Assembly (NCBI GenBank): GCA_026003835.1
Contig: BPHZ01000002.1
Coordinates: forward strand, 124,001-188,000
Reading direction: 5' to 3'
DNA: 64,000 bases
Source: Herpetosiphonaceae bacterium
Lineage (GTDB): Bacteria > Chloroflexota > Chloroflexia > Chloroflexales > Herpetosiphonaceae
Numbering within the stretch: the stretch's first letter is position 1; each line of letters begins with the position of its first letter. Shown here piece by piece: positions 54,506 to 62,952 of the stretch. The notes beneath the pieces were generated by a model. It had not been told where the DNA came from and did no database searches. It was given only the letters and a program-made list of their open reading frames with translations. The position numbers and the translations under genes were made by a program.

Positions 54506-55150
54506 ATGAGGCTTCCCGATGAATTGGCTGTTCTGCCGCTGTTCAATACGGTCGTCTATCCACAAACCGTTGTCCCCCTGGCCGTCAGCCAGCCCGAGTC
54601 GATCAGCTTGATCGATCAGGCTCTGGTTGACGGCCGGCCGATCGCTCTGCTAGCGCTCAAGGCGGAGGATGAGCGACCTCTCGCCGTCCCGCCTGAAGCG
54701 CTCTACCGCGTCGGTACCGCAGCGCTTGTCCATAAACTGCTCAGGCTGCCGGACGGCACGCTGCGTATTGCGCTGCAGGGGCTAGAGCGCGTCGAAGTTA
54801 CCGAGCTGCGCGGCGAGCATCCCACCTACATTGCCTCCATCCGCGCTTATCCCGACATTGTCGATCGGCATCCGGAGGCGCTGATGCGCCAGGTGATCGA
54901 CCTGGTCGATATCATGGCGCCTCTCATCCCCCAGTTTCCTGCAGATATCCTTGAGGAGATACGCACTGAGCACGATCCAGGCCGGCTCTCCTATCTGGTC
55001 GCGTCAAGCCTCCAGGCCAGGCTTGTCGAGCGCCAGTCGCTGCTTGAGCTTCCCAGCGCCGTCGAGCGGCTTGAACACCTGAGTGAATTACTCAGACGGA
55101 CAATCCATATCCTGGAGCTTGGGCGTCAGCTGCGCTCAAGTGAGAGATAG
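54506..55150 (+). CDS. Stand-alone Lon N-terminal (LON substrate-binding) domain protein
   Basis: A 214-residue protein consisting of the LonN/PUA-like domain (ELAVLPLFNTVVYPQTVVPLAVSQPESISLIDQAL, GTAALVHKLLRLPDGTLRIALQGLERV) and the following helical part (VASSLQARLVERQSLLELPSAVERLEHLSELLRR). It lacks the AAA and protease domains of Lon, so it is not a protease; such proteins are widespread in bacteria with no settled role. It starts a plus-strand run leading into the copper genes, with 5 bases to the next gene. Confidence 0.88.
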   Translation: MRLPDELAVLPLFNTVVYPQTVVPLAVSQPESISLIDQALVDGRPIALLALKAEDERPLAVPPEALYRVGTAALVHKLLRLPDGTLRIALQGLERVEVTELRGEHPTYIASIRAYPDIVDRHPEALMRQVIDLVDIMAPLIPQFPADILEEIRTEHDPGRLSYLVASSLQARLVERQSLLELPSAVERLEHLSELLRRTIHILELGRQLRSSER

Positions 55151-55155
55151 CGGCT

Positions 55156-55596
55156 ATGCTCGGCCTGATCATGTCCTACGCCGGCCTGTTTCTCTGGAGC
55201 TTTCTCGCCGCAACGATCCTCCCGCTCAGCTCAGAGGCGCCACTGGCGGCGCTTGTCTATACCCAGCGCCAGATTGTGCTTCCGGTGCTAGTAGCGACTG
55301 CCGGCAACTATCTCGGGGCCTGCACCACCTACTGGATTGGCCGTCAAGTCGCTGTCGCACGCAGGCGGCAGCATTCCGGGCAGGATGACACGCGCACGCG
55401 CCGCGCCTCGTTAGCCCTGCTGCAGCGCTACGGCCAGCCCGCTTTGCTGCTCTCCTGGGTTCCGTTGTTAGGCGACGCGCTGGTAGCTGTGGCGGGCTTG
55501 ATGCATGTGCCTTTCGGCGCCTTCTCCCTATGGGTTGTATCCGGCAAAGTGATTCGCTATCTGGCAGTCGCATGGGCGGCAGCTGCGCTGCTGTAG
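55156..55596 (+). CDS. YqaA/DedA-family (VTT) small membrane protein
   Basis: A 146-residue membrane protein with about four hydrophobic segments. The sequence FLAATILPLSSEAPLAALVY, AGNYLGACTTYWIGR and the amphipathic WVPLLGDALVAVAGLMHVPFGAFSLWVVSGKVIRYLAVAW match YqaA, a short DedA relative. DedA proteins flip or transport lipids or ions. It follows the LonN gene by 5 bases and precedes the TlpA gene by 27 bases. Confidence 0.85.
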   Translation: MLGLIMSYAGLFLWSFLAATILPLSSEAPLAALVYTQRQIVLPVLVATAGNYLGACTTYWIGRQVAVARRRQHSGQDDTRTRRASLALLQRYGQPALLLSWVPLLGDALVAVAGLMHVPFGAFSLWVVSGKVIRYLAVAWAAAALL

Positions 55597-55623
55597 CTCT
55601 ATCATTCGGAGGGGAAATCTGGT

Positions 55624-56199
55624 ATGGCCGGTTATCATCCGGCGATGCCCCAGCGCTACCGGGGTATCGCTTTCGTCTGTATCGCCACCGCTGGGCTGCT
55701 GCTCATCGCCGTCGGCTCCAGCGTTGACCGGCGCGGCGGCTTGACGCAGGTGGCGGCGCCGGCGGCGGCTGTTGCAGCCCCGGAGGTTGGGGCGCCTGCT
55801 CCCGATTTTGCGCTGCAGACGCCCGACGGCGAGACGATCCGGCTGAGCGATCTGCGCGGCCAGGCGGTTCTGATCAATTTTTGGGCGACATGGTGTGGCC
55901 CATGCCGCTCCGAGATGCCGGCCATTCAGGGCATCTACGATCAGCAGCGCGAGCGCGGCTTCACGGTGATTGCTGTGAATATGCGCGAAGATCCGGATCG
56001 CGTCCATGCGTTTATCCAAGACCTGGGGCTTTCGTTTCCTGTTGCGCTTGACCTGGAGGGCGCTGTCGCTCGCAGCTACAGGGTCGTGAATATTCCCGCA
56101 AGCTTTTTTATCGACCGTCATGGGGTTGTACGGGCGCGCTATCTCGGCCCGATGAGCAGAGCGGTGATGGAAGCCAGCCTAGATGGGCTATTGCCATGA
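55624..56199 (+). CDS. TlpA/ResA-type membrane-anchored thioredoxin
   Basis: A 191-residue extracytoplasmic thiol-disulfide oxidoreductase. One N-terminal signal anchor (about 14-31) is followed by an Ala-rich tether and a thioredoxin fold with active site W90-CGPC (C91, C94) in INFWATWCGPCRSEMP and cis-Pro segment VVNIPASFFIDRHG. TlpA-like proteins reduce apo-cytochrome or copper-site cysteines, for example in CuA assembly. The last four bases overlap the next gene's start. GGAGGGGA lies 9 bases before the ATG. Confidence 0.92.
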   Translation: MAGYHPAMPQRYRGIAFVCIATAGLLLIAVGSSVDRRGGLTQVAAPAAAVAAPEVGAPAPDFALQTPDGETIRLSDLRGQAVLINFWATWCGPCRSEMPAIQGIYDQQRERGFTVIAVNMREDPDRVHAFIQDLGLSFPVALDLEGAVARSYRVVNIPASFFIDRHGVVRARYLGPMSRAVMEASLDGLLP

Positions 56200-56951
56200 T
56201 GCCATTGATAAAGATTGGCCCGCTTGCGCTCAGCAGTTTCGGGCTGACAGTTTTGATCGCATTATGGACCGGGAGCTGGGCTATCGATCGCCTGGCACAG
56301 CGCCGCGGGCTGCCGGAGGGGCTCCCCGGCGCGCTAGCGCCGCTGCTTGTGGTTGCCGGGCTGATTGGCGCGCGACTTTGGTACGTCCTCTTCAACCTTG
56401 ACCTCTACGCAGCTCAACCTGCGCTGATCGGCCAGTTGAGCTTCGGCGCCTTCGCGTTTCCGGGCGCGCTCCTTGCAGGGTGGCTGGTGCTAAATTTCTA
56501 TGCGCGGCTGTGCCGCTCGCCCGCCGCGCAGTGGTCCGACCTGCTGGCGCAGGTGCTGCCGTGGGGACAGGCGCTGGGGATGATCGGGCTGGTATTGAGC
56601 GGCGAGGCGTACGGCCGGCCCAGCGAGCTGCCCTGGGCGCTGCCGCTGCTGGGCGTCTCTCGCCACCCGTCCCAGATCTACGAGGCGCTGGCCCTGGCCG
56701 GCCTTGGCCTCTGGCTCTGGCGGCTTACGCGTCTGCAGCCGGCGCCTGGCATCCTCACCGCCCACTATCTCGCGGGCTATGGGGCGCTACGCCTGCTGCT
56801 GGAGCCATTGCGCGGCGATAGCCTTCTGATCGGCACCGTCCGCACGGCGCAGGTGTTTGGGCTGGCGCTGCTGCTTGGCGCCCTGTACTGGCTGTGGTGG
56901 CGAGTACCAGCCGCGCAAAGCGAGGGGAGCAGGTATCATGACGATGCATAA
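56196..56951 (+). CDS. Lgt-family membrane protein lacking catalytic residues
   Basis: A 251-residue polytopic protein homologous to prolipoprotein diacylglyceryl transferase. Shared features are GARLWYVLFNLDLY (58-71), SGEAYGRPSELPW (135-147), RHPSQIYEA (156-164) and YGALRLLLEPLRGD (195-208). Two signature motifs are altered: the HGG loop is PGA (P89) and GRxGNFxNGE is GMIGLVLSGE (M129, L132, S135). The family's essential His, Arg and Asn are therefore absent, so classical lipoprotein modification is unlikely. It is translationally coupled to tlpA (ATGA) and overlaps the CopB-type ATPase gene by 14 bases. Confidence 0.85.
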   Translation: MMPLIKIGPLALSSFGLTVLIALWTGSWAIDRLAQRRGLPEGLPGALAPLLVVAGLIGARLWYVLFNLDLYAAQPALIGQLSFGAFAFPGALLAGWLVLNFYARLCRSPAAQWSDLLAQVLPWGQALGMIGLVLSGEAYGRPSELPWALPLLGVSRHPSQIYEALALAGLGLWLWRLTRLQPAPGILTAHYLAGYGALRLLLEPLRGDSLLIGTVRTAQVFGLALLLGALYWLWWRVPAAQSEGSRYHDDA

Positions 56952-59061
56952 CCATCATCACGACCACGAACGCCTTGAGCATATCGAGGAGCGCGCCGAA
57001 GAGCCGGTCGATGCAACCACAGTCCACGCCCACCCTGAAATGGCCGATCACGCCGGGCATATGGAGCACAGCGCCGCTGTTTTCAGACGCCGCTTCTGGA
57101 TCGCGCTGCTGCTGACCATCCCTGTGGTGCTCTACTCAGAGCTTGTCCAGGAGCTGTTGGGCTATCAGGCGCCGGCCTTCCCCGGCTCCGCGTGGGTCGA
57201 GCCGGTGTTGAGCAGCATCATTTACTGGTATGGCGGCTGGGTTTTTTTAAGCGGCTCTGTTGCGGAGCTGCGTCGCAGATTGCCGGGGATGATGACGCTT
57301 GTCAGCCTGGCTATCACGACGGCCTACTTCTACAGCCTCGCCGTGACCTTTGAACTGGTCGAAGGCATGCCCTTCTACTGGGAGCTGGCGACGCTCGTGA
57401 CGGTTATGCTGTTCGGTCACTGGATGGAGATGCGCGCTGTGGATAGCGCGCAGAGCGCGCTCAAAGCTCTGGCCAGGCTGTTGCCGGATACGGCGGAGCG
57501 CATTGCCGGCGACAGGACTGAGCAGGTGCCGGCCGGCGAGCTGCGGCCCGGCGATCTTGTTCTGGTGCGGCCGGGCGGTAGAGTGCCTGCCGACGGCACG
57601 GTTGAGGAGGGCAGCAGCCATGTTGATGAAAGTATGATCACCGGCGAGTCACGGCCAGTCGATAAAACTGCCGGCAGCGATGTGATCGCCGGCACGGTGA
57701 ACGGCAGCGGATCGCTGCGTGTGCGCGTCACCCGGATCGGCGAGGAGACCGTTCTAGCGGGGATTATGCGCCTGGTACGCGAGGCGCAGACCAGCCGGAC
57801 CCGCGCGCAGGCGCTGGCCGACCGGGCCGCGTTCTGGCTCACGCTGGTGGCGCTTGGTGTGGCATTGGTGACGCTGATCGTCTGGATTGCCGTACGGGGC
57901 TTTGACAACTACACTCTTGAGCGGATGATCTCCGTCCTGGTGGTCGCCTGCCCGCACGCGCTAGGGCTGGCGATCCCGCTGGTCGTTGCTATCTCCACAA
58001 CGCTCTCTGCTCGTAACGGCATCCTAGTGCGCGACCGGCTGGCGCTGGAGCGGGCACGCTATCTCAACGTGGTGGTCTTCGACAAAACCGGCACCTTGAC
58101 GAGAGGCGAGCACGGCGTCGTTGACATGTTGCCTGCGCCTGGTGTTGACGCAGATAGGGCGCTGGCGCTGGCAGCGGCTGTTGAGAGCGACAGCGAGCAT
58201 ATGATCGCGCGAGCGATCGTCGCCGCGGCACGCGAGCGGGATTTGCAGATCCCGCCGGCCGGCGATTTTCAGGGCTTGCCGGGCCGGGGCGCGCAGGCGG
58301 TCGTCAAGGGGCGGCTGCTGAAAGTCGGTAGCCCGCGACTGGTCGAGGAAGAAGCGATCATTGTCCACGAATCGCTGACCCTGCGCTCCTGGGAGTGGTC
58401 GCGACGCGGGCAGACGGTGGTATTCCTGGCGGAGCAGGGCCGCGCGCTGGCGGCCTTCGCCCTGGCCGATGTGATCCGCCCGGAGAGCTATCAGGCCATA
58501 GCCACGCTTAAGCGGCAGGGCATTCGGGTGGCGATGCTGACCGGCGACTCTACCGATGTGGCGCGCTGGGTGGCCGAGGAGCTGGCGATCGACGAATATT
58601 TTGCCGAAGTGCTGCCGGAGCATAAGAGCGCGAAGATCAAAGAGCTCCAGGCTGATGGCTCGCTTGTAGCGATGGTCGGCGACGGCATCAACGATGCGCC
58701 GGCACTGGCGCAGGCGGATATCGGTATCGCTATCGGCGCGGGAACTGATGTGGCGCTGGCCGCCGCGCACATCGTGCTGGTGAAGAATGACCCGCGTGAT
58801 GTGGTGCGGGTTATCGCCCTCAGTAAGGCCAGCTACCGCAAGATGCTTCAGAATTTGGGCTGGGCTGTAGCCTATAACATTGTCGCCCTGCCCGTGGCGG
58901 CAGGTGTGTTGGCGCCGCTCGGTTTTGTGCTGCCGCCGGCGGTCGCCGCGCTGCTTATGGCGCTCAGCACCGTCATCGTCGCCATCAATACCCAAACTCT
59001 GCGTATGGCAAAACTGGACCGGCCGGCCCAGCAGGCGCAGCCAGTTCCGGCTCCTGCCTGA
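56938..59061 (+). CDS. CopB-type P1B copper/heavy-metal ATPase
   Basis: A 707-residue pump. A His-rich metal-binding N-terminus (about 1-45, [15 protein letters not shown] ... [10 protein letters not shown]) replaces the CxxC domains of CopA. The transport-site motif is CPH (338-340), characteristic of the P1B-3 CopB group; phosphorylation site DKTGT begins at D382; TGES, the modified SEHM (HP-loop position) and GDGINDAP (581-588) are present. It probably exports Cu(II) or Cu(I), or another heavy metal. GGGGAG precedes ATG 56938. Context with TlpA and an Lgt-like protein suggests copper handling in the envelope. It converges on the LysR gene with no gap. Confidence 0.93.
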   Translation: MTMHNHHHDHERLEHIEERAEEPVDATTVHAHPEMADHAGHMEHSAAVFRRRFWIALLLTIPVVLYSELVQELLGYQAPAFPGSAWVEPVLSSIIYWYGGWVFLSGSVAELRRRLPGMMTLVSLAITTAYFYSLAVTFELVEGMPFYWELATLVTVMLFGHWMEMRAVDSAQSALKALARLLPDTAERIAGDRTEQVPAGELRPGDLVLVRPGGRVPADGTVEEGSSHVDESMITGESRPVDKTAGSDVIAGTVNGSGSLRVRVTRIGEETVLAGIMRLVREAQTSRTRAQALADRAAFWLTLVALGVALVTLIVWIAVRGFDNYTLERMISVLVVACPHALGLAIPLVVAISTTLSARNGILVRDRLALERARYLNVVVFDKTGTLTRGEHGVVDMLPAPGVDADRALALAAAVESDSEHMIARAIVAAARERDLQIPPAGDFQGLPGRGAQAVVKGRLLKVGSPRLVEEEAIIVHESLTLRSWEWSRRGQTVVFLAEQGRALAAFALADVIRPESYQAIATLKRQGIRVAMLTGDSTDVARWVAEELAIDEYFAEVLPEHKSAKIKELQADGSLVAMVGDGINDAPALAQADIGIAIGAGTDVALAAAHIVLVKNDPRDVVRVIALSKASYRKMLQNLGWAVAYNIVALPVAAGVLAPLGFVLPPAVAALLMALSTVIVAINTQTLRMAKLDRPAQQAQPVPAPA

Positions 59062-59961
59062 TTATGAGGAGGGAGGGTCCAGCGGTTTACGCAGCAGGCT
59101 GAGGAAGGCATGGGCTGCGGGAGACAGTGGCCGGTCATGGCGCCAGGTGACAACAAAACTGCGGCGGGTGACGGCGCCTGCCAGCCGTAATGGTCGCAGC
59201 GTCCCGCTGGAGACCTCGCGGCTAATGGCGAGGGCGGGGACGATGGCGATCCCCAAGCCTGCCTCGACGCTGCGCTTTATTGCCTCAAGGTTCGCGAGTG
59301 TGATGCGGTGGCGTGGCTCGACCTTTGTCTCGATGAGGAGCGCCGCAGTCGCCGCCTGGAGCGCTGAGCCGGACTCACGAACCAGTAGCGTACGCTCGGC
59401 GAGAGCCCGGATCTCAACCTCCTGCTGCGCTGCTAGAGGGTCATCGGGTGCGACGATCAGTACCAGCTCATCTTCAAGGAATGGCTCGCTGCTAAGGTGC
59501 CGGTGGCCGTGCGGCACACCCACCAATGCCAGCTCCAACCGGCCGCGCTCAAGGAGCTCAACCAGCTCCTCGGTGTTGCCCACCTGAATCTCGACAGTGA
59601 TCTCCGGGCGTTCAAACTGCAGCCGCCTGAGCAGATCCGGCAGCACATAGGTAGCGAGGGTATTACCGGCTCCGAGCAGAAGCCTGCGGGCGGCGAGTCC
59701 TGCCGCCTCGTGGACGGCGCCCTCCGCCTCTGCCGCGAGCTCAAGCATCCGCTCGGCGAAGGGCAGCAACGCCCTGCCCGCCTCGGTAAGCTCTACACCG
59801 CGTGCCAGCCGGATGAGCAACGCCGTGCCCAGTTCGCGTTCCAGCACCTGGATTTGCTGGCTGACGGTCGGCTGGGCCAGATAGAGCTCCTCGGCGGCGC
59901 GGGTAAGGCTGCCCTGGCGGGCGACGGCGCAGAAGATGCGAAGCCGTGAGAGATCAAGCAT
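59062..59961 (-). CDS. LysR-family transcriptional regulator
   Basis: A 299-residue LysR-type regulator: winged HTH (1-60, MLDLSRLRIFCAVARQGSLTRAAEELYLAQPTVSQQIQVLERELG) and a periplasmic-binding-protein-like effector domain (90-299, LLLGAGNTLATYVLPDLLRRL ... GLGIAIVPALAI). Its subgroup resembles CysB/CbbR-like regulators, but no target is evident. ATG 59961 is used; a TTG two codons upstream is possible. The stop abuts the end of the P-ATPase gene. It follows the GIDE-domain gene by 18 bases, probably in one transcript. Confidence 0.93.
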   Translation of the reverse strand: MLDLSRLRIFCAVARQGSLTRAAEELYLAQPTVSQQIQVLERELGTALLIRLARGVELTEAGRALLPFAERMLELAAEAEGAVHEAAGLAARRLLLGAGNTLATYVLPDLLRRLQFERPEITVEIQVGNTEELVELLERGRLELALVGVPHGHRHLSSEPFLEDELVLIVAPDDPLAAQQEVEIRALAERTLLVRESGSALQAATAALLIETKVEPRHRITLANLEAIKRSVEAGLGIAIVPALAISREVSSGTLRPLRLAGAVTRRSFVVTWRHDRPLSPAAHAFLSLLRKPLDPPSS

Positions 59962-59979
59962 AACCAATGCGTTTAACCC

Positions 59980-60729
59980 CTAACCGAAGACCAGGCCCAT
60001 GACCAGAAGTACCGCTCCGACAGCGCCGCAGCCGGCGGCGGCATAGCGGAAATTGCGCGCGGCCGAAGCTGCCGAGCGGGCTAGATCGCGCTCGCTCTGC
60101 CGGCTGATCAAAAATTTCAGGCTTTTGCTGCGCGGCCCGCTGCCGATGATTGGCTGGCCGTTGTTGTCGACGGCGCAGCCCAGCACGTAGACCTGTATGC
60201 CGACGGGTAAGATGCGCTCAATCCGCCTGTAGCCTTTGGTGTTCGCCGGCGAAGTGAGGCGGTTCGCCTCTTCCCAGCGGTTCGCATTCTCGACCATGTC
60301 CAGCTCCGCTCCTTCCGGAGCGATCAGCGTGCGGCCGGTTGCATCGCGCACCCAGAAGCTCACACATTTCTCGTCGGATTCGACTGTCTCGCTGCGCTGT
60401 TCCATGCGAGTCTCTTGCTTGCCCTGGGCATCTTTGCGCGTGACCCGCTCCTCGTATTCGCGTGTTACGGTGTAGGTGTAGGCAACGCAGGGTGTGCCGG
60501 AAAGCGGAGCGTTCAGCGGCTGATCGCACTCGATCACCCCTTCGACTTCGCAGGGCTCGGCCAGCGCATCAGCTCCAAGGGTCGTGGTAATGCGCTGGTG
60601 GATCTCCGCGAGCATCTGTGCGGTATAAGTATCCGCCGCGTTCATCGCGTGGAGCCGGCTTTCGTTGGAGCGGGAGACGAAGAAACAGATTGCGGCCGCA
60701 ATCAGCAGAATAACGCCGACGAATAGCAT
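59980..60729 (-). CDS. GIDE-domain (MULAN-like) membrane protein
   Basis: A 249-residue protein with an N-terminal transmembrane helix (about 2-19), a GIDE/BAM-type domain (about 55-205, CEVEGVIECDQPLNAPLSGTPCVAYTYTVTREYEE ... ILPVGIQVYVLGCAVDNNGQPIIGS) and a C-terminal hydrophobic helix (about 225-248). The domain is shared with the eukaryotic mitochondrial E3 ligase MUL1, but the RING finger is absent, so ubiquitin ligation is not implied. In bacteria these proteins have no settled function. GGAGG precedes the ATG. Confidence 0.82.
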   Translation of the reverse strand: MLFVGVILLIAAAICFFVSRSNESRLHAMNAADTYTAQMLAEIHQRITTTLGADALAEPCEVEGVIECDQPLNAPLSGTPCVAYTYTVTREYEERVTRKDAQGKQETRMEQRSETVESDEKCVSFWVRDATGRTLIAPEGAELDMVENANRWEEANRLTSPANTKGYRRIERILPVGIQVYVLGCAVDNNGQPIIGSGPRSKSLKFLISRQSERDLARSAASAARNFRYAAAGCGAVGAVLLVMGLVFG

Positions 60730-60781
60730 GTTTGTACCTCCGTGAGTCTGGCGCCAGGCGGCCTGGAGTTGAGACGAAGGA

Positions 60782-60804
60782 GGAGCCGGCCGATTACCGG
60801 CTCC
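60782..60804 (-). terminator. Hairpin terminator after the lipoprotein gene
   Basis: A perfect 8-bp stem (GGAGCCGG/CCGGCTCC) with a 7-base loop. On the minus strand it is followed by TCCTTCGTCTC, a weak pyrimidine tract. It separates the lipoprotein gene from the GIDE-LysR pair. Confidence 0.6.
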
Positions 60805-60831
60805 CCCTGATCCTCGCAGTGGAGCGTAGTG

Positions 60832-61401
60832 CTACTGCTCGTTGCGGATATACCAGTTGCCATCAACCTTCTCGAGGGTGACGACATTGCTGCCCTCAGT
60901 GACCTCGCTGAGCGGGATCGGCTCGCCGAACACTGCCTGAAGCTCAGGCGGAAGATCAGCACCCTCAGTTTCCATCCGTAATTGGCCGGAGGTGATCTCG
61001 ACCTTAGCGATGTTACTCTCCTCTGACTGCTTCTTGGTCTGGAGGTTCTCGATCTTAAACGTGATCTTGAGATTCTCCTGGCCGGTTAGCGCACCGATCT
61101 GCGTGCCAATGTCGCCGACTCCCGCCAGGGCCTCCTTCATCTCGCCCTTAACCTCAGCTCGCTGCGCAGGAACGGCGTAGCTTGAAAGCGTCTCGGCCCA
61201 CTTTTCTTGGGTGGCCTCCTGAGCAATGTTCGGATCATTGATGGCGCTTTCGAAGTCTTTGAAGAAATTCTTGACACGCGTCTCCGGGTCGACGGCCGTG
61301 CTGCCGGCGCCGCAGGCGGCCAGGGCAGCGAGGAGAAGTGTTACCAGCAGAGCGCTGACAAGTACGCGGATCGATCGGCGGCCATTGGTCTTCGTGAGCA
61401 T
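60832..61401 (-). CDS. Putative lipoprotein (DUF4878-like)
   Basis: A 189-residue exported protein. A signal peptide with lipobox LAAC (Cys30) is followed by VDPETRVKNFFKDFESAINDPN, then a mixed alpha/beta region ending VVTLEKVDGNWYIRNE. The closing 'xVDGxWYI' pattern is typical of NTF2/DUF4878-type lipoproteins. No catalytic residues are evident. AAGGAGT precedes ATG 61401. It lies opposite a divergent cyclase gene. Confidence 0.85.
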   Translation of the reverse strand: MLTKTNGRRSIRVLVSALLVTLLLAALAACGAGSTAVDPETRVKNFFKDFESAINDPNIAQEATQEKWAETLSSYAVPAQRAEVKGEMKEALAGVGDIGTQIGALTGQENLKITFKIENLQTKKQSEESNIAKVEITSGQLRMETEGADLPPELQAVFGEPIPLSEVTEGSNVVTLEKVDGNWYIRNEQ

Positions 61402-61703
61402 GGGTTACTCCTTGGTGAAACGATGACGACATCCTCATATGAGCGGCAGCGCGGATCATAAAATTGTAAGGCTGCCACCGCTCGTCTCAGCGTCAGCCCC
61501 GAGGGCATGACAGCAGTGGTTGTTCCCTCGATCCCTCCTTTCCAACCTGTCCGAAATAACGAATATCTTTGGGGGCCCTCGCTTTTATCTGGCTGGTTTT
61601 GCCCTGTGCTATCTTAGCACAAGGATCCCAAGACGTATACTCTTCATCTACCTGTTTTTAAGATGGAGTATAATTGGCATAGCATCTGTTCTTTGAGGTA
61701 CCT
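61402..61703. other. Divergent intergenic region
   Basis: About 300 bases between the lipoprotein gene and the cyclase gene. A plus-strand TATAAT at 61669-61674, 30 bases before the cyclase ATG, is the only clear signal; its -35 is poor. AT content is higher than in the flanking genes. No small gene or structured RNA is recognised. Confidence 0.45.
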
Positions 61704-62792
61704 ATGCTCGTTTCCGGCCTCTTCAAGCGTCATCGCCAGCTCAAGCCGCAAGAAGTGGTTGAACGCCTGACATCGTATGGCGTGTCGCATAAGCACGCGG
61801 AGCGGTTGGCGCAGTATCTAGGCTCTGCTCCTGAGCGCGAGCTTTACCGTTTGAATGTCCGGTACCTGGCGGAGCGGCTGTCTCTACCTGTCCGCTCCAC
61901 CTTTATTATACTGGCGGCTGCGCTCGTCGCCGGTGTCGTCAAGCTCGACTGGGAAGTGCGTTGTCCTGCCTGTGGCGGCCAGAGCCCCGCCTTTGCCAGT
62001 CTGAGCGAGGCACGGAGCCGCCAGAGCTGCGATGCGTGCGGCTCCGTCTTCGATGCCCATCTCGATGAGGAGGTGCTTGTCACCTTCACCGTCAGCGAGC
62101 TGATCCGCCCGCTCGGGCCTGGCGCAGATGACCCACTCTGGCGGCTGCAGATCGATCAGCGCTATGGGCGGATCAGCGGTCACGATCTCCTAACCGTCCA
62201 ATCCTTCCGCGATCTCTTTGTCAAAGAGCCGCTGCCCGGCGGCGAGAGCTTTGAGGTGCGGCGTATGACGCTGCTCTTCACCGACCTTGGCGGCTCTACG
62301 GCGCTGTACGCCCGCAAGGGCGATCCGCGCGCCTACGGGCTCGTACGGGAGCACTTCGATCTCTTGCTGCGCGCTATCGATGAGGCCGGTGGAGCAGTGG
62401 TTAAGACGATTGGCGATGCGATTATGGCTGTCTTCCCGCTTAGCGATGGCGCGCTCAGGGCTGGTCTAGAGGGCCAGCGCGCTATTGCTGCGTTTAACCG
62501 CCAGCGCGCTCTGCCCAAGGACGAGGCGCTGTTGCTCAAAGCCGGCATCCACTCCGGTCCATGTCTGGCTGTAACACTCAACGGCAGGCTGGACTACTTC
62601 GGCACTACGGTCAACGCCGCAGCGCGCGTCGAGAAGCTCGCCCGGCCGGGCGAGGTTATCTTCACCGCGCAGGCGCGCAGTGAGCTTATCGACCAATCGC
62701 TGCTGGACGATCTTCCTCTGGTCGAAGAACAGATCATGCTGCGCGGACTCAGAAACCAATCATTTACAATCTACAGAACCTGGCTCAACTAA
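61704..62792 (+). CDS. Zinc-ribbon class III adenylate/guanylate cyclase
   Basis: A 362-residue soluble protein. The N-terminus (1-80) is helical, possibly DUF5939-like; a four-cysteine zinc ribbon (C87, C90, C109, C112) follows; the catalytic domain (about 185-360) has metal-binding aspartates D194 (LLFTDLGGST) and D238 (VKTIGDAIMAVF) and transition-state N304 and R308 (TTVNAAARVEKLA). All catalytic elements needed for activity are present, so it should form cAMP or cGMP as a homodimer. The closest signalling partners in this window are the FHA-GAF cyclase at the left end and the GAF protein just downstream. Confidence 0.9.
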   Translation: MLVSGLFKRHRQLKPQEVVERLTSYGVSHKHAERLAQYLGSAPERELYRLNVRYLAERLSLPVRSTFIILAAALVAGVVKLDWEVRCPACGGQSPAFASLSEARSRQSCDACGSVFDAHLDEEVLVTFTVSELIRPLGPGADDPLWRLQIDQRYGRISGHDLLTVQSFRDLFVKEPLPGGESFEVRRMTLLFTDLGGSTALYARKGDPRAYGLVREHFDLLLRAIDEAGGAVVKTIGDAIMAVFPLSDGALRAGLEGQRAIAAFNRQRALPKDEALLLKAGIHSGPCLAVTLNGRLDYFGTTVNAAARVEKLARPGEVIFTAQARSELIDQSLLDDLPLVEEQIMLRGLRNQSFTIYRTWLN

Positions 62793-62952
62793 GAAGCGAT
62801 GTTCAGGCAACGACGGCTCGATCACAGCGCCGGGCTTGTGTGGCCCTCCTCTGGCCAGCCCCTGCCCAACGATGGTGGGCCGGAGGATGGCGCGTTCCTC
62901 ATGCCGGCGTTCCTTAGACACCATGAGCGGTTGGTCTCCGATGGAGCTGTCT

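Noticed and set aside
58024-58995. 323-codon minus-strand frame opposite the CopB-type ATPase
   Set aside because: It is the antisense shadow of a strongly conserved P-ATPase gene; composition is His/Arg/Gln rich with no motif.
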